Below, in pieces: positions 1 through 8,329 of a DNA stretch of 64,000 nucleotides. The number at the start of each line of letters is the position of its first letter. Position 1 is the stretch's first letter. The stretch is taken from contig NZ_CP114283.1 of the NCBI RefSeq assembly GCF_027107535.1, positions 7,378,001-7,442,000 of the forward strand, written 5' to 3'. The position numbers were made by a program, and so were the translations under genes. The notes below the pieces were generated by a model, which did not search any database, was not told the DNA's origin, and saw only the letters and a program-made list of their open reading frames with translations. This stretch comes from Streptomyces aurantiacus. GTDB lineage: Bacteria > Actinomycetota > Actinomycetes > Streptomycetales > Streptomycetaceae.

Positions 1-707
<707 letters not shown>

Positions 708-789
708 GACAGTCTCCTTCATTCATGTGCGCGTACCACCGCATCCTGCCGCCACGCCCTCTTGGCCGATCCGCTAAGGTGAAGCTAAG

Positions 790-808
790 TTAGGTAACCC
801 TTACCGGT
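790..808. promoter_or_regulatory. Iron-box-like (DtxR/DmdR-type) site upstream of aconitase
   Basis: The 16-base core TTAGGTAACCCTTACC has TTAGGT and ACC arms. Counted by eye it matches 12 of 19 positions of the DtxR/IdeR consensus TTAGGTTAGGCTAACCTAA. It lies about 85 bases upstream of the aconitase start. Aconitase is an Fe-S enzyme, so iron control is sensible; binding is inferred, and the right arm is weak. Confidence 0.45.
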
Positions 809-837
809 CCCGGGCGGCTGCGGCACACCTCGGCAGA

Positions 838-855
838 TATCTCGATGTCGAGATA
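838..855. promoter_or_regulatory. 18-bp inverted repeat operator candidate upstream of aconitase
   Basis: TATCTCGATGTCGAGATA has two perfect 8-bp arms around a TG centre, in the promoter region of aconitase. The size suits a dimeric winged-helix or HTH repressor. I recall that the MarR-family protein TamR of S. coelicolor is reported to bind the aconitase promoter; whether this is its site is not shown here. A related palindrome lies at 1320-1335. Confidence 0.6.
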
Positions 856-1076
856 ACTCTAGTACATGACCGCTGGGCGGTCATGCCCCGAGGGTGTGTC
901 CTGTCACGCATCGGGGCCGGGCGGACCCGTTCCCCTCCAGGACGAATGCTGCCCCGGCGGACACTCCGCGCGGACCCTCGCCGGCGACTCCGGAGCCGAA
1001 CCGGGCCCGGGCGCAAGGCCGTTCGGCGTACCGACCGGCATTCGGGGTACCTGAGGGCGAACGAAAGGAGGCACTC

Positions 1077-1283
1077 ATGGCCCTCACCTTCCGCAAGAGC
1101 TTCCGGATCCTGCCCGGGGTGCGACTGAACATCAACAGGAAGTCCTGGTCCATCACCACGGGCGGCCGCAACGGACCCCGGCAGACGCACAGCAGCACAG
1201 GACGGCGGACCACGTCGATGGACCTGCCCGGCCCCTTCGGCTGGCGCCGCACCACCACCAGCAAGCGCCCCAAGCGCCGCTGA
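1077..1283 (+). CDS. DUF4236-type small basic protein
   Basis: This 68-residue, strongly basic protein begins MALTFRKSFRILPGVRLNIN and ends in a Lys/Arg-rich tail (SKRPKRR). The start resembles the DUF4236 family, whose members open with a similar [FY]RKSF-[KR]-PGVR-[LI]N segment; function is unknown. The ATG at 1077 is preceded by a strong AAAGGAGG ribosome site, which argues for this start over longer upstream readings. It stands alone, followed by the HTH-MurA fusion about 60 bases downstream on the same strand. Confidence 0.8.
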   Translation: MALTFRKSFRILPGVRLNINRKSWSITTGGRNGPRQTHSSTGRRTTSMDLPGPFGWRRTTTSKRPKRR

Positions 1284-1319
1284 GGCGCCGTCACTCCAAC
1301 GACTCACCCGAGATGCCGC

Positions 1320-1335
1320 ATCTCATATGTGAGAT
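1320..1335. promoter_or_regulatory. Palindromic operator candidate just upstream of the HTH-MurA fusion
   Basis: ATCTCATATGTGAGAT is symmetric at 14 of 16 positions and ends 11 bases before the ATG at 1347. The downstream protein carries an N-terminal XRE HTH domain, so autoregulation at this site is a natural inference. It shares the frame ATCTC-N6-GAGAT with the palindrome upstream of aconitase. Confidence 0.6.
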
Positions 1336-1346
1336 AGCCTGCCGCC

Positions 1347-2876
1347 ATGGCAGACGACTACCTCGTACGCATCGGCAAGCTCATCCGTGACGCCCGTCAG
1401 CATCGGGGCTGGACACAGACGCAGCTGGCCGAGGCGCTCGGCACCAGTCAGAGTGCGGTGAACCGCATCGAGCGAGGCAACCAAAACATCAGCCTTGAGA
1501 TGATCGCTCGAATCGGTGAGGCGCTGGACAGCGAGATCGTCTCGCTCGGCTACGCGGGCCCGATGCATCTGCGCGTGGTCGGCGGCCGCCGGCTCTCCGG
1601 CTCGATCGACGTGAAGACCAGCAAGAACGCGTGCGTGGCGCTGCTCTGTGCGACCCTCCTGAACCGGGGCCGCACGGTGCTGCGCCGCGTCGCGCGCATC
1701 GAGGAGGTGTACCGCCTTCTGGAGGTGCTCGGCTCCATCGGCGTACGCACCCGGTGGATCAACGGTGGCGTGGATCTGGAGATCGTGCCGCCGGCCGAGC
1801 TGGAGATGGCGGCCATCGACGCGGCGGCGGCCCGCCGCACCCGCTCGATCATCATGTTCCTCGGCCCGCTGCTGCACCGCATGGACAACTTCAAGCTGCC
1901 GTACGCGGGCGGCTGCGACCTGGGGACGCGGACCATCGAGCCGCACATGATCGCGTTGCGGCGGTTCGGTCTGGACATCGCGGCCACCGAGGGTCTCTAC
2001 CACGCGCGCGTGGACCGCAAGGTGACCCCGGGCCGTCCCATCGTGCTGACCGAGCGCGGCGACACGGTGACCGAGAACGCGCTGCTGGCGGCCGCCCGCC
2101 ACGACGGCACGACCGTCATCCGCAACGCCTCCTCCAACTACATGGTCCAGGACCTGTGCTTCTTCCTGGAGGCGCTGGGTGTCCGGGTGGAGGGCATCGG
2201 CACCACGACGCTCACCGTGCACGGCGTGCCGAACATCGACGTCGACGTGGACTACTCACCGTCCGAGGACCCGGTCGAGGCGATGAGCCTGCTGGCCGCC
2301 GCGGTCGTCACCGAGTCCGAGCTGACCGTGCGCCGCGTGCCGATCGAGTTCCTGGAGATCGAGCTGGCGGTCCTGGAGGAGATGGGACTCGACCACGACC
2401 GTACGCCCGAGTACTTCGCGGACAACGGCCGTACGCGCCTGGTGGACCTGACCGTCCGGCCCTCCAAGCTGGAGGCGCCGATCGACAAGATCCACCCGAT
2501 GCCGTTCCCGGGCCTGAACATCGACAACGTTCCGTTCTTCGCGGCCATCGCGGCCTCCGCGCAGGGCAAGACGCTGATCCACGACTGGGTCTACGACAAC
2601 CGGGCGATCTACCTCACGGACCTCAACCGCCTCGGCGGGCGCCTCCAGCTCCTCGACCCGCACCGCGTGCTGGTCGAGGGCCCGACCCGCTGGCGCGCCG
2701 CCGAGATGATGTGCCCGCCCGCCCTGCGCCCCGCGGTCGTCGTCCTGCTGGCGATGATGGCAGCCGAGGGCACGTCCGTACTGCGGAACGTGTACGTCAT
2801 CAACCGTGGCTACGAGGAACTCGCCGAGCGGCTCAACTCGGTCGGGGCGCAGATCGAGATCTTCCGGGACATCTGA
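1347..2876 (+). CDS. XRE-family HTH fused to MurA-like enolpyruvyl transferase
   Basis: This 509-residue protein joins a Cro/CI-type HTH (about residues 3-66; WTQTQLAEALGTSQSAVNRIE) to an enolpyruvyl-transferase domain like UDP-GlcNAc 1-carboxyvinyltransferase (MurA). The MurA part keeps the KN pair (SIDVKTSKNACVALL), the GGCDLGTR loop with Cys190 at the position of the catalytic cysteine, and the C-terminal INRGYEEL motif. The segment around the catalytic-base Asp of MurA (FPTDMQ) is changed to FPGLNIDNVP, so catalysis is uncertain. It may be a second MurA or an enzyme-derived regulator that senses a cell-wall precursor. No strong ribosome site; a palindrome abuts the start. S. coelicolor SCO5998 is, I believe, the counterpart. 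Confidence 0.88.
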   Translation: MADDYLVRIGKLIRDARQHRGWTQTQLAEALGTSQSAVNRIERGNQNISLEMIARIGEALDSEIVSLGYAGPMHLRVVGGRRLSGSIDVKTSKNACVALLCATLLNRGRTVLRRVARIEEVYRLLEVLGSIGVRTRWINGGVDLEIVPPAELEMAAIDAAAARRTRSIIMFLGPLLHRMDNFKLPYAGGCDLGTRTIEPHMIALRRFGLDIAATEGLYHARVDRKVTPGRPIVLTERGDTVTENALLAAARHDGTTVIRNASSNYMVQDLCFFLEALGVRVEGIGTTTLTVHGVPNIDVDVDYSPSEDPVEAMSLLAAAVVTESELTVRRVPIEFLEIELAVLEEMGLDHDRTPEYFADNGRTRLVDLTVRPSKLEAPIDKIHPMPFPGLNIDNVPFFAAIAASAQGKTLIHDWVYDNRAIYLTDLNRLGGRLQLLDPHRVLVEGPTRWRAAEMMCPPALRPAVVVLLAMMAAEGTSVLRNVYVINRGYEELAERLNSVGAQIEIFRDI

Positions 2877-2903
2877 CGCGCGGGTGCCGTCGCCTTCTTC
2901 GCC

Positions 2904-2933
2904 GACCGCCCCTTCTCGGACGAGGGGGCGGTC
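2904..2933. terminator. Terminator-like hairpin between MurA-like gene and esterase
   Basis: GACCGCCCC pairs with GGGGCGGTC across a 12-base loop. It sits between the convergent MurA-like gene and esterase gene, so it can serve both strands. No T-run follows, as is common in streptomycetes. Confidence 0.65.
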
Positions 2934-2955
2934 GCCTGACGGCGGCCGACCCGCG

Positions 2956-3849
2956 TCAGGCGCTCAGAGCCGTGCGCAGGGTGGTGGCCATCAGGTCGAT
3001 CGCCTCCTTCCCTTCGGGCACCGGGCCGGTGTGGGTGAAGTAGTGGTCGACGCCCTCGAAGACGCGGTGGGTGACCGGGACGCCGGCGGCCTCCAGGGCC
3101 TTCGCGTAGGCGGCGCCCTCCTCGCACAGCCGGTCGTTCCGCGCGGTGATGACCAGGGCGGGCGGCAGTCCGGCGAGGTCGTCCGCGAGTCCGGGCGAGA
3201 CGAGAGGATGCGTGAGGTCCGCGGGGTCCGGGACGTAGGCGGCGGTGAAGATCCGCATGAGCTGCGGCGTGAGCAGTGGCTTGGCGAGGGGTGACGGTTT
3301 GGTGGCCGGGTCGGCGAGCTGGTCGAACGGCGCCGAGTCGAGGATCTGGAGCCGGGGCGTGAAGGTGCCGCGGTCGCGGGCCGTGCGGCAGACCGCGGCG
3401 GTCAGGTTGCCTCCGGCGCTGTGTCCGCCCACGGCGAGTCGCGAACCGTCCCAGCCGCCCGTGTCACCGTTCCCGGCGATCCACTCGGTGACGTCGTACG
3501 CCTGGGTGAGGGGAGCGGGGAACGGCCGCTGCGGGGCCACGGCGTAGTCCACGTTGATCACGACGCAGCCGGCCGTGGCGGCTATGTAGCGGCAGATGTG
3601 GTCGTCCTGCTGGGGGCGGGCGACCACGAACCCACCGCCGTGGAAGTTGACGTACACGGGGGCGGGGGCCGCCGTGCCGGCCGGCGGACGGTAGACGGTG
3701 CAGGTCACCGGTCCGGCGCCGGTCTCCACGCGAAGGACCTCGGTCCGCTTCGGGATGTCGGTGAAGCGCAGGTCCTTGTGTACGCGGGACATCATCCGGC
3801 CGAGCAGCAGCTGGATCGCTCTGGCCTGGATTCCGGGGCTGAATGGCAT
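2956..3849 (-). CDS. Alpha/beta hydrolase (HSL-type esterase/lipase)
   Basis: A 297-residue esterase of the hormone-sensitive-lipase family, acting on short-chain or aryl esters; the substrate is unknown. The oxyanion motif HGGGF is at 70-74, the nucleophile Ser144 lies in GGHSAGG, the acid is probably the Asp in ARNDRLCEEG, and the catalytic His is in GVDHYFTH near the end. There is no signal peptide, so it is cytoplasmic. The start at 3849 (MPFSPGIQ) is preferred; a GTG at 3867 would add six residues. It is monocistronic, with AT-rich small palindromes just upstream. Confidence 0.88.
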   Translation of the reverse strand: MPFSPGIQARAIQLLLGRMMSRVHKDLRFTDIPKRTEVLRVETGAGPVTCTVYRPPAGTAAPAPVYVNFHGGGFVVARPQQDDHICRYIAATAGCVVINVDYAVAPQRPFPAPLTQAYDVTEWIAGNGDTGGWDGSRLAVGGHSAGGNLTAAVCRTARDRGTFTPRLQILDSAPFDQLADPATKPSPLAKPLLTPQLMRIFTAAYVPDPADLTHPLVSPGLADDLAGLPPALVITARNDRLCEEGAAYAKALEAAGVPVTHRVFEGVDHYFTHTGPVPEGKEAIDLMATTLRTALSA

Positions 3850-4210
3850 GGCTCGGCCACCAATCACTGCAACGTTAAATTAACAGGATTCCTGATAATG
3901 AACCGCTGGCACCGCATCGCGCAACGGGGAGACGTGAACCAAAAGAGTGCCCGCGGCGGTGGGCCTTCCCCGGAGCCTCGGGCCACAGCCGGGAACGGGC
4001 GGGCGGGGGCGGGCGGCAGCCGTCGGGCATCGGGACGGGTCAGCGCGTCCGGGCCGCCCGACGCAGCAGGTCACGGGGCTCGCGGGGCTCTTCCGGGGCA
4101 TCCGGGGGGGGCGGCGCCCGCGGAGCGTGACGGCCGGTGGCGGCGGGTCGTTGCACCGGTCACCGGACCGCTTCCCCGTCCGTCTCCGCCCTGCCTCAGG
4201 AACCGTTTCC
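3850..4210. promoter_or_regulatory. Divergent promoter region with small palindromes
   Basis: This 361-base gap lies between the esterase (minus) and a membrane protein (plus). Close to the esterase it contains GTTAAATTAAC (3874-3884) directly followed by CAGGATTCCTG (3884-3894), two 11-base palindromes in an unusually AT-rich patch, plausible operator or promoter sequence. The remainder is GC-rich with no gene I can support. Confidence 0.45.
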
Positions 4211-5932
4211 ATGTCCGTTCAGCCGTTGTCCGTGCCGGTCCCCGCTCCGCCCGCTCCGCCCGCGCCGGACCGCGTCCGTGAGGTCCGCCGGACAGCCGGG
4301 TACCGGCCGCTGCCGCCTCGGCCGTGGTCGCGGCGGGCCGCGTCGCTCGCGGTCCTCGCCGTTCTTCCGCTGTACGGGGTGTGGGCGGCCTTCCTCGCGA
4401 CGGGCGGCGGCGATCTCGCGGCCCAGTACGCCTGGGCGGGCTTCGTCGCCCGCAACCCCGACACGGCGTACGGGCTCTTCTGGTACGGCGGCACGCACAC
4501 CGCCAACTACAGCGTGCTGTCGCCTCCGTTGATGGCGGTGCTGGGCGTGCGCACCGTCTCCGTCCTCGCCGGGGTGACGGCCACCTGGCTGCTGGGCGCG
4601 CTGCTGGAGCGGACCGTGGACAGGGCGCCACTGTGGCCCGCGCTGCTCGGTGCGTTCGGGCTGTGGGCGAACGTCGCCTCGGGGCGCACCACGTTCGCCC
4701 TCGGGCTGGCCTTCGGTCTCGGAGGGCTGCTGGCGCTGGCCGGACGGCCGGACCGGGCGGACCGGCTGACCGCGGGCGCGCTGGGCGCGCTGCTCGCGAC
4801 CCTGGCGAGCCCGGTGGCCGGGCTCTTCCTGCTGGTGGCCGGCGCCGCGTATCTGCTCGACCGGCGTTACGCCAAGTGCCTCGTGCTCTGCGTGCCGCCC
4901 GTCGCCGTCGTCGCACTGACGGCCGTTCTGTTCCCCTTCCAGGGTGAGCAGCCGATGGCCGCGGGCCGCATGGTGATGCCGGTGGTCCTGTCCGCCGCCG
5001 TGGTGTGGACGGCTCCCCGTGCGTGGCGGGTGGTGCGGGCCGGGGCGGCCGTCTACGCCGTCGGGGTGGTGCTGACCTGTCTCGTCCCCTCGCCGATCGG
5101 CACCAACGTGGAGCGGCTCGCTGCGCTCTTCGCCCCGGCGCTGCTGTTCGTGTGCCTGCGGTCCGCCGCGCGGCCCGGCGGCCCCCGGGCCGTCGCGCCC
5201 CGGGCGCGCCCGCTCGCCCTCGCGCTCGCCGCGTCGCTCGTCTGGACCACCATGACGACCGTCAGCGACCTGCGGGTCGCCACGTCCGTACCGGCCTGGG
5301 CCGTCCACACCCAGGGTGTGCTCAAGGAACTCGACCGGCTGGGCGCGGATCGCGACCGGGTCGAGGTGGTGCCCGCGCGCAACCACCGTGAAGCCGCCCT
5401 CTTCGCCCCGCACGCACAGCTGATGCGGGGCTGGAACCGGCAGTTGGACGTCGAGCGGGGGCGCCTGTTCTACGAGGAGGCCCTCGACGCGCCGCGCTAT
5501 CACGCCTGGCTGCGTCACTGGGCCGTCGGTCACGTCGTCGTGCCGAACGGGACGCCCGACGGGCCCGCCGAGCACGAGGCGGCCCTGGTCACCTCCGGGC
5601 AGGACTGGCTGAAGCCCGTCTGGCGCGACGCTCATTGGAGGATCTACCGCGTCCGGGACGCGGAGCCGCTCGTCTCGGCACCGGCCAGGGTGGTGCGGGC
5701 GGGCGAGGCCGCCGTGGTGCTGAGGGTGCCGCGCGCCGGCACGGTGACCGTACGGGTGCGGTACTCGCCGTGGCTGCGGGCCGACGGGGCCTGCGTACGA
5801 CCGGACGGGCCCTGGACGCGGCTGACCGTGCGGCGGGCGGGGGTCTACCGGCTCGATTCCAGCTATGTGGACGGGCCCCTGGAGGACGGTGGCTGCCTGC
5901 CGGAGCGGGGCGGGGAACGGAGGGACGGCTGA
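4211..5932 (+). CDS. Polytopic membrane protein, GT-C glycosyltransferase-like
   Basis: A 573-residue membrane protein. After a proline-rich cytoplasmic N-terminus there is a first membrane span (SLAVLAVLPLYGVWAAFLA), then about nine more spans to near residue 415, then a soluble C-terminal part with a YHAWLRHWAVGHVVVPNG segment and a beta-rich end. This topology, several spans followed by an outer-face domain, resembles GT-C sugar transferases acting on lipid-linked sugars, but no diagnostic DD/DE motif is clear, so function is not assigned. ATG 4211 follows AGGAA; upstream in-frame codons are low-complexity. Confidence 0.75.
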   Translation: MSVQPLSVPVPAPPAPPAPDRVREVRRTAGYRPLPPRPWSRRAASLAVLAVLPLYGVWAAFLATGGGDLAAQYAWAGFVARNPDTAYGLFWYGGTHTANYSVLSPPLMAVLGVRTVSVLAGVTATWLLGALLERTVDRAPLWPALLGAFGLWANVASGRTTFALGLAFGLGGLLALAGRPDRADRLTAGALGALLATLASPVAGLFLLVAGAAYLLDRRYAKCLVLCVPPVAVVALTAVLFPFQGEQPMAAGRMVMPVVLSAAVVWTAPRAWRVVRAGAAVYAVGVVLTCLVPSPIGTNVERLAALFAPALLFVCLRSAARPGGPRAVAPRARPLALALAASLVWTTMTTVSDLRVATSVPAWAVHTQGVLKELDRLGADRDRVEVVPARNHREAALFAPHAQLMRGWNRQLDVERGRLFYEEALDAPRYHAWLRHWAVGHVVVPNGTPDGPAEHEAALVTSGQDWLKPVWRDAHWRIYRVRDAEPLVSAPARVVRAGEAAVVLRVPRAGTVTVRVRYSPWLRADGACVRPDGPWTRLTVRRAGVYRLDSSYVDGPLEDGGCLPERGGERRDG

Positions 5933-5937
5933 CGACG

Positions 5938-5977
5938 CGGCCCGCCCCGGCCCTTTCGGGCTCCAGGGGGCGGGCCG
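5938..5977. terminator. Bidirectional terminator hairpin
   Basis: CGGCCCGCCCC pairs with GGGGCGGGCCG around an 18-base loop, between the convergent membrane-protein gene and the DUF6299-type gene. An 11-bp GC-rich stem makes it a strong candidate. Confidence 0.75.
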
Positions 5978-5999
5978 GGTCGTGGCGCGCTCGGCGGTG

Positions 6000-6572
<573 letters not shown>

Positions 6573-6676
6573 TCACGTTTCCCTTCCGGCTGTTCCGATG
6601 AGTTCCCGACAGGCGCATGGTCTATCCATACGAGCGGCGACAACGCCGACCAACTCCTCGCAGGCGGAGGCCCATC

Positions 6677-6880
6677 ATGTGTTCTCACCAGACTTCGTGC
6701 CCCTCCGCCGGCCGCTCGGACCGCGACGACGCGCACATCGTCGCCGCCCACCCCGAGCAGGGCTGGTACCTGCTGTGCGACGGCGCGATCGTCTTCGACG
6801 ACACCGGCGCGCTGCTGCCCGACGGACGGGTCGTCGGCCCGCACCGGGTGCCGGCCGCGCAGTTGGCCATCGCCGCCTGA
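6677..6880 (+). CDS. DUF5999-type small protein
   Basis: A 67-residue cytoplasmic protein starting MCSHQTSCPSA and containing EQGWYLLCDGAIVFDDTG followed by a short LLPDGRVV. This layout resembles DUF5999, a small streptomycete family of unknown function. The start at 6677 fits GGCGGAGG seven bases upstream; the longer reading from 6617 adds only an arginine-rich stretch. Two Cys near the N-terminus might bind metal, which is speculative. Confidence 0.8.
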   Translation: MCSHQTSCPSAGRSDRDDAHIVAAHPEQGWYLLCDGAIVFDDTGALLPDGRVVGPHRVPAAQLAIAA

Positions 6881-7201
6881 CCACTCTCGGACTTCGTCGA
6901 CGACACGAGGACGGGCGCCGACTGCGGCACGCGAGCCGCCGGCCATGAGAGCCACCGGGCCGTCAGAGCCGCCGGGCCATGAGAGCCGCCGGGCGGCGAA
7001 AGCCGGGTATCGCGCCCTGTCGACTGTCGTCATGACATCGATACGCTCCTGGTACCGTCCCACCACGACAGGGAGCGGATGACCTTGGAGCTCAGGCACC
7101 CCCGGGGCGTCAACCCGGGACGCACGGAGGGTCGTTCCGTACGAACGGAAAGTGATCCCCTGCCCCCGGATGGTGATCTCTCGTGACGGTGACGATCTAG
7201 A
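6881..7201. other. Intergenic region upstream of paaX-like gene, with tandem repeats
   Basis: This 321-base gap before the PaaX-type regulator has no gene I can support. It contains three 17-bp tandem units (6944-6994) and, close to the start, several GTGATC/GTGACG words (7151-7206) that could be operator half-sites. Confidence 0.5.
6944..6994. repeat. Three 17-bp tandem repeats
   Basis: Units CATGAGAGCCACCGGGC, CGTCAGAGCCGCCGGGC and CATGAGAGCCGCCGGGC lie head to tail, with a degenerate partial unit before them. The function is unknown; it could be slippage-generated or bind a regulator of the downstream PaaX-type gene. Confidence 0.85.
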
Positions 7202-8035
7202 GTGATCAACGTGTCCGAGCAGCACGCCCCCCGGTCCCTCATCGTCACCTTCTACGGCGCGTACGGCCGCTTCGCCCCAGGTCCCGTACCCGTGGCCGAA
7301 CTGATCCGGCTTCTGGCCGCGGTCGGCGTGGACGCGCCCTCCGTGCGTTCGTCGGTGTCCCGGCTCAAACGCCGTGGACTGCTCCTGCCGGCCCGCACCG
7401 CGACGGGCGCCGCCGGGTACGCCCTGTCGCCGGACGCGCGGCAGCTGCTCGACGACGGCGACCGGCGGGTCTACGCGGACTCACCCCCCGCGGACGACAG
7501 CTGGGTGCTCGCCGTGTTCTCCGTGCCGGAGTCCGAGCGGCAGAAACGTCACGTGCTGCGCTCCCGCCTGTCCGGTCTCGGCTTCGGGACGGCCGCCCCG
7601 GGGGTGTGGCTCGCCCCCTCCCGTCTCTACGAGGAGACCCGTCACACGCTGGAGCGGCTGCGACTCGACGCGTACGTGGAGCTGTTCCGCGGGACGCACC
7701 TGGGGTACGCGCCGACGGCCGAGGCGGTCGCGCGCTGGTGGGACCTGGCCGCGATCGCCAAGCAGCACGAGGCGTTCCTCGACCGCCACGCGCGCGTGCT
7801 GCGCGACTGGGAGGCACGGTCCGACACCCCCGAGGAGGAGGCGTACCGCGACTACCTGTTCGCTCTCGACTCCTGGCGCCATCTCCCGTACGCCGATCCG
7901 GGGCTGCCTCCCGCGCTGCTGCCCCAGGACTGGCCCGGCGTCCGCTCGGCGGCGGTGTTCCGGGCCCTGCACGAGCGGCTGCGGGACGCCGGGGCGGCCT
8001 TCGCGGGCGTACCGGCGAGGCCGCCCCGGGCCTGA
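7202..8035 (+). CDS. PaaX-family transcriptional regulator
   Basis: A 277-residue repressor-type protein. The N-terminal winged helix (about 10-75) reads PRSLIVTFYGAYGR, AELIRLLAAVGVDAPSVRSS and VSRLKRRGLLLPAR, the classic PaaX arrangement, followed by the ferredoxin-like PaaX central domain (WVLAVFSVPESERQKRHVLRS) and a C-terminal helical domain. PaaX senses phenylacetyl-CoA in E. coli; streptomycete paralogues have varied ligands, so no ligand is assigned. The GTG at 7202 or the GTG at 7211 could be the start; neither has a clear ribosome site. No aromatic catabolism genes are adjacent. Confidence 0.87.
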   Translation: MINVSEQHAPRSLIVTFYGAYGRFAPGPVPVAELIRLLAAVGVDAPSVRSSVSRLKRRGLLLPARTATGAAGYALSPDARQLLDDGDRRVYADSPPADDSWVLAVFSVPESERQKRHVLRSRLSGLGFGTAAPGVWLAPSRLYEETRHTLERLRLDAYVELFRGTHLGYAPTAEAVARWWDLAAIAKQHEAFLDRHARVLRDWEARSDTPEEEAYRDYLFALDSWRHLPYADPGLPPALLPQDWPGVRSAAVFRALHERLRDAGAAFAGVPARPPRA

Positions 8036-8329
8036 AGCGGCGCGGGGCGGCCGCGTTCCCCGTCGCTGAGGGAACGCTCGGGCTGCTCCGGCCCTCTTCT
8101 GCCCCTCGCCGGCCTGGCGGTCCCGGACGCCGACGACGTCGAGGAGTGGGACATCCGTCTCACCGCCGGCGAGGCCCGGTCGAGGGCGGGACGTCAACTC
8201 GACGACATCCACGGCAAGAAGAAGATCATGGTCTTTCCGGAGCAGCGCGTACAGGGCCTGAGCGGGCGTCCGTACTACACGGTGAAGGACAACCTTTCGC
8301 TGGAATGCCGTACGGGAGCTGCCATATGA
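8036..8329 (+). pseudogene. C-terminal remnant of an unidentified gene, coupled to the glycosyltransferase
   Basis: Directly after the paaX stop, in the same frame, codons stay open to a TGA at 8327-8329 that overlaps the ATG of the glycosyltransferase (ATGA). From about 8102 the reading looks protein-like, with motifs DADDVEEWDIRLTAGEARSR, DDIHGKKKIMVFPEQ and GRPYYTVKDNLSLECRTG, but no start codon with a ribosome site precedes it. I read this as the tail of a gene whose 5' part was deleted, leaving its translational coupling intact. I do not recognise the family. A sequencing frameshift or a short live ORF are alternatives. Confidence 0.5.

Larger units (their letters stand above)
708..1076. 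other. Intergenic region between aconitase and DUF4236 gene
   Basis: This 369-base gap separates the divergent aconitase and DUF4236 genes. It holds the aconitase ribosome site, an iron-box-like sequence at 790-808, an inverted repeat at 838-855, and the GAAAGGAGG ribosome site of the plus-strand gene near 1062-1070. I see no convincing gene in it; the short frames here are low-complexity shadows. Confidence 0.6.
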
